DNA of 11,835 nucleotides from an uncultured Collinsella sp. (lineage in GTDB: Bacteria; Actinomycetota; Coriobacteriia; Coriobacteriales; Coriobacteriaceae), in assembly GCA_900547655.1 (NCBI GenBank), contig URHQ01000065.1:1-11835 (forward strand). Direction: 5' to 3'. Under the pieces are notes generated by a model that was given only the letters and a program-made list of their open reading frames with translations, was not told where the DNA came from and ran no database searches. The position numbers were made by a program, and so were the translations under genes. Each line of letters starts with the position of its first letter. Within the stretch, counting starts at the first letter, position 1. This document shows positions 6,606 through 11,835 of the stretch, one piece after another.

Positions 6606-7706
6606 ATGGCTGCAATTTTCAATAGCCCCAGCAAGTACATCCAGGGCCCGGACGAGCTCGCCAAGCTCGGCTCCTATGTCGAGCCGCTCGGCGCTAAGGC
6701 CCTCGTCATCGTGACGCCTTCGGGCAAGAAGCGCGTCGGTGCCAAGATCGAGGGCGGCTTTGCCGAGGCCAAGGCCGAGCTGCTGTTTGAGGACTTTAAC
6801 GGCGAGTGCTCCAAGGGCGAGGTCGATCGCCTGGTTGCGCTCGCTCGCGACAACGGTTGCGACATCATCGTTGGCGTCGGTGGCGGCAAGATTCTCGATA
6901 CCGCTAAAGCCGTTGCCTACTACCTGGAGTCCCCGGTTATCATTTGCCCCACCATCGCTTCGACCGATGCACCGTGCTCGGCACTTTCGGTGCTCTACAC
7001 CGATGACGGCCAGTTCGATAAATATCTCTTCCTTAAGGCAAACCCCAACATTGTCCTGATGGATACGACGGTTATCGCGGCGAGCCCGGTGCGCCTGACG
7101 GTTTCCGGTATGGGCGATGCGCTCGCAACCTACTTTGAGGCCCAGGCGACGCATGATGCCGACGGTGGCACTTGCGCCGGCGGCAAGGGCGGAATGGCCG
7201 GCCTGGCGCTCGCCAAGCTCTGCTACGAGACGCTTATGGCCGATGGCGTCAAGGCCAAGGTTGCGCTGGAGAAGGGTGCGCTCACGCCTGCCGTCGAGCA
7301 CATCATCGAGGCCAACACGCTGCTCTCCGGTATTGGCTTTGAGAGCTCGGGCCTTGCTGCCGCTCACGCCATCCACAATGGCCTGACGATGCTGCCCGAG
7401 TGCCATGGCATGTATCACGGCGAGAAGGTCGCCTTCGGCACCATCGTTCAGCTGGTGCTCGAGGATGCCCCGACCGAGAAGCTCGAGGAAGTCTTGGGCT
7501 TCTGCATTGAGCTGGGCCTGCCGGTCACGATGAAGGAACTTGGCGTTGCCGAGCTTACGCGCGAGCAGGCCATGATTGTTGCCGAGGCCGCCTGCGCGCC
7601 CGATGACACCATGTGCAACATGCCGTTTGAGGTGACGCCCGAGATGGTTGCAAACGCCATCCTGGGCGCCGACGCGCTGGGTCACTACTACCTTATGGAT
7701 GAGTAA
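6606..7706 (+). CDS. gldA: Glycerol dehydrogenase GldA
   Basis: This protein has 366 residues, the usual GldA length (about 367 in E. coli). It would oxidise glycerol to dihydroxyacetone with NAD+, or run in reverse, in the cytoplasm. The family motifs are intact: the NAD-phosphate loop GVGGGKILDTAK (90-101), the STDAPCSALSV segment with D121, and zinc ligands D171 (GMGDALATYFEA), H254 (AHAIHNG) and H271 (MYHGEKVAFG). The start MAAIFNSPSKYIQGP is typical of the family; a weak purine-rich SD (GGGA, 5 bases upstream) precedes it. It lies directly behind a strong terminator with almost no room for a promoter, so expression may come from read-through of adh or from a promoter inside the terminator. 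No dihydroxyacetone kinase is in view. Related activities on other vicinal diols are possible. Confidence 0.93.
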   Translation: MAAIFNSPSKYIQGPDELAKLGSYVEPLGAKALVIVTPSGKKRVGAKIEGGFAEAKAELLFEDFNGECSKGEVDRLVALARDNGCDIIVGVGGGKILDTAKAVAYYLESPVIICPTIASTDAPCSALSVLYTDDGQFDKYLFLKANPNIVLMDTTVIAASPVRLTVSGMGDALATYFEAQATHDADGGTCAGGKGGMAGLALAKLCYETLMADGVKAKVALEKGALTPAVEHIIEANTLLSGIGFESSGLAAAHAIHNGLTMLPECHGMYHGEKVAFGTIVQLVLEDAPTEKLEEVLGFCIELGLPVTMKELGVAELTREQAMIVAEAACAPDDTMCNMPFEVTPEMVANAILGADALGHYYLMDE

Positions 7707-7718
7707 ACTAAGGTAAGG

Positions 7719-7754
7719 AAGGGGCAAAGCCAGCAGATGGCTTTGTCCCTTTTT
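7719..7754 (+). terminator. Intrinsic terminator after gldA
   Basis: A 14-bp stem (7719-7732 with 7738-7751, one G-T pair) encloses the loop GCAGA, and a TTTTT run (7750-7754) overlaps the end of the stem. It lies 13 bp after the gldA stop and should separate gldA from the second paralogue. Confidence 0.9.
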
Positions 7755-7759
7755 GCTAT

Positions 7760-7788
7760 GGTGCAAAGGGGTCAGGTTGCTTTGTACC
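7760..7788 (+). repeat. Inverted repeat upstream of the second GldA gene
   Basis: GGTGCAAAG (7760-7768) and CTTTGTACC (7780-7788) pair over 9 positions with one G-T pair, around an 11-nt centre. It lies between the gldA terminator and the next start codon, in the only space available for a promoter. It could be an operator or a copy of a dispersed genomic repeat. Confidence 0.5.
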
Positions 7789-7819
7789 AACTGTTGTTGA
7801 TGAAAGGGCGGATTCTCGT

Positions 7820-8887
7820 ATGGCGCTTCCCATGGTTTATGGCGGTCCCGGTCGGTATGTTCAGGGGCCGGGTGAGCTTTCGCGCCAGGGCAGGTATTTG
7901 TCATGGTTGGGCTGCGCTGCCTATGTCTTGTTTGACCAGGGCACCGAGGATCGGCTGTGCAGGCAGATCGTCGATGGATTTCTGGACGAAGATCTAAGCG
8001 AGCCATTCTTTAAGATCTATAACGGTCCGTGTACGGAAGAGGCCGTTGTAAAAATGGCTAAGGAAGCCCGGGCTGAGTATTGCGACATGGTGGTGGGTAT
8101 TGGCGGCGGCAAGATGCTCGATATCGCCAAGGCCGTTGCGTTTTATGCCGAGTTGCCGTTGTGCGTATGTCCCACGGCGGCGTCGATGGACGGTCCGTGC
8201 AGCGCGATTTCGGTGCTGTATCACGAGGATGGGTCGTTCGACCGCTACCTGATGCTCGAGAAGAATCCAGACCTGGTCGTGGTCGATACCAACGTGGTCG
8301 CGGCGGCCCCACTGCGTATGACGGTCGCTGGCATGGGCGATGCGCTGGCAACGTACTTCGAGGCGCGTTCGTGCGCCGCGGCGCACGGCGTCAACGAACA
8401 CGGTGGCGCGCCGGGACACTTGGCCTTGGTTGCGGCTCGTGCCTGCTATGACACACTCATGGAGTGCGGCGTCGCTGCCAAGCGCGATCTCAAAAAGGGT
8501 CGTATATCGCCGGCGGTTGAGCGCCTGATCGAGTGCAATATTCTGCTCTCGGGTGTTGGCTTTGAGAGCGGTGGCCTAGCGCTTGCCCATGCCATCGCCA
8601 ACGGCCTGACGATTCTGCCCGAGTGCAAGGCCATGCACGGCGAGGCCGTGGCGTTTGGTCTGGTGGTGCAGCTGCGCCTGGAGCGTGCGCCCGAGCTTGA
8701 TCAGGTGCTCGAGTTTTGCCAGCGCGTCGGTCTGCCGACGACGCTCGAGGAGCTGGGCCTTGGCGAGATTTCCGATGCCGATCTGATGAGCGTTGCAGAT
8801 GCGGCCTTTAGAAACGAACGCAATATGGCTAACGAGCAGGCCAAGGTGACCAAACAAAAGCTTGTGCAGCTCATGTGCGAGGCATAG
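7820..8887 (+). CDS. Second GldA-type dehydrogenase (diverged paralogue)
   Basis: This 355-residue protein is clearly homologous to its upstream neighbour along most of its length. It keeps the NAD loop GIGGGKMLDIAK (93-104), D124, and all three zinc ligands: D174 (GMGDALATYFEA), H257 (AHAIANG) and H273 (MHGEAVAFG). It is therefore likely an active NAD-dependent polyol dehydrogenase. Differences are local. The active-site segment is ASMDGPCSA instead of STDAPCSA. The last 25 residues are a Lys/Gln-rich tail (VTKQKLVQL) unlike the ILGADALGHYYL end of GldA. These changes may mean a different substrate. The SD is weak (purine-rich AAAGGG about 11 bases upstream), and an in-frame Met lies 4 codons further in. 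A terminator separates it from gldA, so it probably has its own promoter. Codon use is less extreme than in adh. Confidence 0.9.
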   Translation: MALPMVYGGPGRYVQGPGELSRQGRYLSWLGCAAYVLFDQGTEDRLCRQIVDGFLDEDLSEPFFKIYNGPCTEEAVVKMAKEARAEYCDMVVGIGGGKMLDIAKAVAFYAELPLCVCPTAASMDGPCSAISVLYHEDGSFDRYLMLEKNPDLVVVDTNVVAAAPLRMTVAGMGDALATYFEARSCAAAHGVNEHGGAPGHLALVAARACYDTLMECGVAAKRDLKKGRISPAVERLIECNILLSGVGFESGGLALAHAIANGLTILPECKAMHGEAVAFGLVVQLRLERAPELDQVLEFCQRVGLPTTLEELGLGEISDADLMSVADAAFRNERNMANEQAKVTKQKLVQLMCEA

Positions 8888-9038
8888 CTTGGCGCTTGAT
8901 CGACCTTGTGCAATCGAGGCGGCGATAGGCCATGGACTATTTGCCGCAAAGGTGCGCCGCGTGTAATTTGCCCGAGGCGTGGGCCGATAGCGTATCATTA
9001 TCTCTTGCTTGTTTGCACTGCTCAGGGAGGGGCCGCGC
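8888..9038 (+). promoter_or_regulatory. Intergenic region before the iron-sulfur protein gene
   Basis: No intrinsic terminator is visible after the second GldA gene, so read-through is possible. A weak candidate promoter is TTGCCC (8968-8973) and TATCAT (8993-8998) with a long 19-bp spacer. The SD GGAGG (9026-9030) lies 8 bases before the 9039 ATG and fixes that start. Confidence 0.35.
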
Positions 9039-10292
9039 ATGGCGCAGGAACACGATCTGTTTGATGACATTATCGAGATCAGCAAGGGTTTCGATTTTCT
9101 TAAAAACCCGCTTGGCGGCGTGACCGATGCACTCGATCCGTCGGCGCCGCAGTGGAATCCTGCCGACTACAAGGAGCGCCCGCGCGGCAACACCATTCCG
9201 TGCCTGACCTGCAAAAACGAAAAGAGCGGCTGCACCGCGTGCATGGACGTGTGCCCGGTCAACGCTATCGAGGTCGAGGAAGACGCCATTGAGATCCTCG
9301 ACTCCTGTCGCAAGTGCGGCCTGTGCGCCGCTGCCTGTCCGACCGAGGCGATCATCTCGCCGCGCCTGGCGCCCAAAAACCTGTATGACGATATCGTCTC
9401 TGCTGCTACGAGCCATGAGACCGCTTACGTCACCTGCACGCGCGCCCTCAAGCGTATGCCGCGCGAAAACGAGGTCGTCGTTGCCTGCGTGGGCGATATT
9501 ACGGCCGAGACCTGGTTCTCGGTACTGGCCGATTATCCCAACGTGAGCGTCTACCTGCCGTTGGGCGTGTGCGATAAGTGCCGCAACACCGGTGGCGAGG
9601 ATATTCTGGGCGAGGCCATTGCCACTGCCGAGGAGTGGGCTGGTACGGGCATGGGCCTGGAGGTCGACCCCAAGAGCCTCAAGTGCCATAAGCTTCGCGA
9701 GTACGAGCGCAAGGAGTACATGGAAAAGATTGCCCGCACCACGGGCCTGACGGTGACCAAGCTCAATCCGGCGACGGCGGCGCTGGCCTCGGTGACGCAA
9801 AAGCTCAAGGCCCATCGCCATCAGATTACCCAGCTGGAGCGCACGCTCAACACCATGTGCGGCACCACGACGACCAAACGTCGCCGTTCGCTCACGCACG
9901 GGCGGCAGCTGGTGCTCTCGACGCTGCAAAACCACCCCGAGCTTGCCCAGAACATGCAGGTGAGCACGCCGGAGTGCGATTTTGACAAGTGCACGTCATG
10001 TGGCGAGTGTGTCAACGTATGCCCCACGTTCGCCTGCGATTTGGTGGGAAGCGGCCGCTTTGCGTTGGAGTCGACGTATTGCTTGGGCTGCGGTGCCTGC
10101 GTCAAGGTGTGCCCCGAGCATGCACTCAAGTTGGTTGAGCATGACGCGTCCAATCTGGTGGTCGTCGATCCCGAGGCCGAGGAAAAGGCTGCCCAGAAGG
10201 CCAAGGCTCACGAAGAAGCTGAGAAGGTCAAGGCCGAGGCAAAGGAAAAGCTTGACAAGATGCTCGATCAGGTAGAAAAGCTCGCGGAGTAG
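9039..10292 (+). CDS. Four-cluster [4Fe-4S] iron-sulfur protein with unassigned central domain
   Basis: This 417-residue protein has no signal peptide and no membrane segment. Residues 55-100 hold a ferredoxin-like pair: C58, C65, C68, C72-P (first spacing widened) and C90, C93, C96, C100-P. Residues 318-358 hold a second, canonical pair: C318, C321, C324, C328-P and C348, C351, C354, C358-P. Between them are about 210 residues with further cysteines, notably C133, C150, C178/C181 (GVCDKC), C216 and C274, in a fold I do not recognise. Residues 377-417 form a Lys/Glu/Ala-rich, probably coiled-coil tail. The protein probably transfers electrons or docks to a partner enzyme; no flavin, molybdenum or hydrogenase motif is seen. 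The start at 9039 is chosen over an upstream TTG (9009) because GGAGG sits 8 bases upstream. It follows two polyol dehydrogenases, but a redox link is only inferred. Confidence 0.85.
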   Translation: MAQEHDLFDDIIEISKGFDFLKNPLGGVTDALDPSAPQWNPADYKERPRGNTIPCLTCKNEKSGCTACMDVCPVNAIEVEEDAIEILDSCRKCGLCAAACPTEAIISPRLAPKNLYDDIVSAATSHETAYVTCTRALKRMPRENEVVVACVGDITAETWFSVLADYPNVSVYLPLGVCDKCRNTGGEDILGEAIATAEEWAGTGMGLEVDPKSLKCHKLREYERKEYMEKIARTTGLTVTKLNPATAALASVTQKLKAHRHQITQLERTLNTMCGTTTTKRRRSLTHGRQLVLSTLQNHPELAQNMQVSTPECDFDKCTSCGECVNVCPTFACDLVGSGRFALESTYCLGCGACVKVCPEHALKLVEHDASNLVVVDPEAEEKAAQKAKAHEEAEKVKAEAKEKLDKMLDQVEKLAE

Positions 10293-10311
10293 CTAAAAGA
10301 GCGTACATGAT

Positions 10312-10342
10312 GGCCGGTGGGACAGGTATTGCCCCGCCGGCC
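10312..10342 (+). other. GC-rich hairpin after the iron-sulfur protein gene
   Basis: A 10-bp stem (GGCCGGTGGG with CCCGCCGGCC, one G-T pair) encloses 11 nt, 20 bp past the stop. On the plus strand it is followed by six A, not T, so it is not a canonical intrinsic terminator. It may protect the mRNA 3' end or aid termination together with the next hairpin. Confidence 0.5.
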
Positions 10343-10414
10343 AAAAAAGTTGCGGTGGAATAGTTCCTGTTTTGCCCTTAAGCTGGCCATTCTAGGAACT
10401 ATCCCACCGCAACT
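10343..10414 (-). terminator. Long-stem intrinsic terminator of the GntR gene
   Basis: A 21-bp stem (10348-10368 with 10394-10414) with a single A-C mismatch surrounds a 25-nt loop. On the minus strand it ends in TTTTTT (plus A run 10343-10348). It begins 9 bp past the stop of the GntR regulator. As a DNA palindrome it may also block plus-strand transcription from the convergent iron-sulfur gene. Confidence 0.8.
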
Positions 10415-10423
10415 AATAGATGG

Positions 10424-11179
10424 TTAGCTCATACTGCTCTGATGGGTCTCGCTGCCGTTATTGCGGCGGGTGACCGTTTCGTGGAGTAAAAAGAAGCTGG
10501 GAACCTGCTTTGTCTCGGTGTATTCCATAAGGATGCCGTCGGCGTTGTAGGTCTGTCCGCGTACAACGGCGAGTGCGTTAAAGTCGTCGAGATCGAGCAC
10601 GCGTGCATCCTCGGGCGTGGGATGCTCAATCGTTACATCGCGTTTGCCCGTGGCAATCTTAATGCCAAGGCCTTCTTCGAGGTAACGATAGATCGAGTCG
10701 TTGACAATCTCGGGTGTCAGCCCCGGTACCTGTGAGCTTAGGTAATAGGAGTCGTCGGAGCACACGGCCCGTCCGTCTGCATAACGGATGCGTTTGGCAC
10801 GCGTGAGCTCACAGCCTTCAGGAAACCCGGTAATCTTGGAGAGCGCCTTGTTACAGACGAGGAGCTCAAAGACAGTGGTAACCGTTTTGAGCTCAAAGCC
10901 TCGACTGGCTGCGATTTCCTTAAAGGTCTCGAGTCCGCCGCCGCCACGACTCGTCTCGTCACTGATGTTGCGAATGACGCGCATGCCTTTGCCTTGCTGG
11001 GGGAGCACGTAGCCATCTGCCGCAAGCATCGAGATGGCGCGACGGACCGTCATGCGCGAACAGTCAAATAGCTGCGTGAGCTCAGTCTCCGAAGGCAGAT
11101 AGCTCTGATAAGCGTATGTGCCGTCGTCAATCGACTGCTTCACGTTGTCATAAATAGTTTGGAAGATGGCTCGCGCCAT
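10424..11179 (-). CDS. GntR family (HutC/TreR-type) transcriptional regulator
   Basis: This 251-residue regulator has an N-terminal winged helix (about residues 5-70) with recognition region LPSETELTQLFDCSRMTVRR and wing GKGMRV. A UTRA effector domain follows (about 85-238), including LDLDDFNALAVVRGQTYNADG and MEYTET motifs. Such proteins usually repress sugar or amino-acid catabolic operons and release DNA on binding a small metabolite, often a phosphorylated sugar. The pattern is close to Gram-positive TreR regulators, but the neighbour here is a polyol-type dehydrogenase, so the effector is not named. The start has AGGAG (plus 11186-11190) 6 bases upstream. The gene lies 65 bp downstream of the dehydrogenase on the same strand, consistent with one operon and local control. 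A strong terminator follows it. Confidence 0.92.
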   Translation of the reverse strand: MARAIFQTIYDNVKQSIDDGTYAYQSYLPSETELTQLFDCSRMTVRRAISMLAADGYVLPQQGKGMRVIRNISDETSRGGGGLETFKEIAASRGFELKTVTTVFELLVCNKALSKITGFPEGCELTRAKRIRYADGRAVCSDDSYYLSSQVPGLTPEIVNDSIYRYLEEGLGIKIATGKRDVTIEHPTPEDARVLDLDDFNALAVVRGQTYNADGILMEYTETKQVPSFFLLHETVTRRNNGSETHQSSMS

Positions 11180-11244
11180 GACGGTCTCCTAGAGCTGGGT
11201 GCGTGAACGACGGATGAGGGCCGCCCACGCAGGTGTCAATCGAT

Positions 11245-11819
11245 TTACTTGCTGGGGTCGATTATATATTTGCCCATGGCACGCAGGGCCGGGTCTGACA
11301 GGATGGCACCGAGTTCATCGAGGGAGGCTACCTTTGCGACCATCGAGGATACGTCGAGCCTGCCAGAGTCGATGAGCTCGAGCGCGCGACGCTGTGTGTA
11401 AGGGTTGATATAGGACGAGGTGAGCACGAGCTCCTTCTGGAAGACCTCGAAGGGCTTGACGGTGATTGTTTCATCGGGCTTGGTGAGGCCGAACATCATG
11501 ACCGTAGCCTTGTGGCCGGCGATCTGGATGGCCTGCTCGATGGTGACGGGCTTGCCGACGCATTCGATTACAACGTCGACGTTGCCGACGCCCTCCTGCT
11601 TCAGGCGGGCCGGGACGTCCTCGTGGATGGAATCAATTGCCAGGTCGGCGCCGAGTTTGAGCGCAACCTCGCGCTTGCCTTCGACAGGCTCGAGCAAGAC
11701 AACCTTGGTGGCGCCGGCGTTTTTGGCGAGCTGCATCATGAGCAGACCGATCATGCCACCGCCGATAACGACAACTGTGCTGCCGGGCTTGATGTTGCAC
11801 ATATCGATGCCGTGCAGAC
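11245..11819 (-). CDS. Zinc-type (MDR) alcohol/polyol dehydrogenase, 5'-truncated by contig end
   Basis: Only the C-terminal half (about 190 residues) is present; the coding frame runs upstream of the first visible Met (11802) as GLHGID, which matches the family, and is then cut by adapter sequence. The Rossmann motif GGGMIGLLMMQLAKNAGA is intact and is followed by VVLLEP, whose acidic residue after the second strand suggests NAD rather than NADP. The VIECVGKPVTIEQAI and MMFGLTKP segments are typical of medium-chain dehydrogenases such as sorbitol/iditol or threonine dehydrogenases. The catalytic and structural zinc sites lie in the missing N-terminal half, so substrate class and metal dependence cannot be checked. 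The adjacent GntR gene suggests a regulated sugar or polyol catabolic locus. Confidence 0.88.
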
Positions 11820-11835
11820 CTGTCTCTTATACACA
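11820..11835. other. Nextera/Tn5 mosaic-end adapter remnant (non-genomic)
   Basis: The last 16 bases, CTGTCTCTTATACACA, match the first 16 of the 19-bp synthetic Tn5 mosaic end used in Nextera tagmentation. Natural Tn5 outside ends have A at position 4, and natural inside ends differ from position 10, so a real Tn5/IS50 end is unlikely. The first C (11820) could also be genomic. It introduces a false in-frame TAA (plus 11827-11829) into the dehydrogenase gene. Confidence 0.93.

Noticed and set aside
6588..8006. A 472-codon open frame on the minus strand
   Set aside because: It is antisense to gldA and the start of its paralogue and crosses two genes and a strong terminator; no domain is seen.
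9009..9038. Upstream TTG start for the iron-sulfur protein
   Set aside because: No SD precedes it, while the ATG at 9039 has GGAGG at 8-base spacing.
10312..10342. Canonical plus-strand intrinsic terminator
   Set aside because: The stem is followed by A residues, not T, on the plus strand.
11820..11835. A natural Tn5/IS50 end
   Set aside because: The sequence fits the engineered mosaic end over 16 bases, differs from the natural outside end at position 4 and from the inside end from position 10, and sits exactly at the contig edge.

Overview
The window looks like a chromosomal segment of a high-GC gut actinobacterium of the class Coriobacteriia, most likely Collinsella or a close relative. 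This is an inference from GC-rich codon use, strong AGGAGG-type ribosome binding sites, and a MurT/GatD peptidoglycan amidation gene next to fermentation-type alcohol and glycerol dehydrogenases. No 16S rRNA or other diagnostic marker is present. The last 16 bases match the synthetic Tn5 mosaic end used in Nextera libraries, so the right edge is the raw end of an assembled contig and is not genomic.

Layout. (1) 1-411 holds a minus-strand tRNA-Glu(UUC) with its own extended -10 promoter and a terminator. A partial second copy of the tRNA 3' end plus terminator hairpin lies 188 bp away. (2) 412-4798 is a minus-strand operon of three genes. Two are related TPR/ST7-like proteins of unknown role, joined by a TAATG overlap. 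The third is a 725-residue protein that fuses MurT and GatD, the two subunits of lipid II isoglutaminyl synthase. An intrinsic terminator follows. (3) 4799-5298 is a 500-bp divergent control region rich in short inverted repeats, ending in a 9-bp leader hairpin. (4) 5299-8887 is a plus-strand run of three iron/zinc-type alcohol dehydrogenase superfamily genes: an AdhE-like iron alcohol dehydrogenase, a glycerol dehydrogenase (gldA), and a diverged second GldA paralogue. Intrinsic terminators separate them. (5) 9039-10292 encodes an iron-sulfur protein with four [4Fe-4S] motifs placed as two pairs around a central domain I cannot assign. (6) 10293-10423 is a convergent terminator zone. (7) 10424-11819 holds a minus-strand GntR/HutC regulator and, upstream of it, the C-terminal half of a zinc-type (MDR) polyol/alcohol dehydrogenase cut by the contig end.

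How the genes may work together. The three Fe-ADH superfamily enzymes would reoxidise or generate NAD(P)H during fermentation of sugars or glycerol. The iron-sulfur protein may serve a linked electron-transfer step, but nothing in the sequence proves the link. The MDR dehydrogenase and GntR regulator look like the edge of a separate sugar/polyol locus. The MurT-GatD operon is a cell-wall housekeeping unit. The most noteworthy items are the single-chain MurT-GatD, the unusual four-cluster iron-sulfur protein, the paired GldA paralogues, the duplicated tRNA 3' module, and the adapter at the contig end. I see no CRISPR array, transposase, phage gene or recognised defence system.
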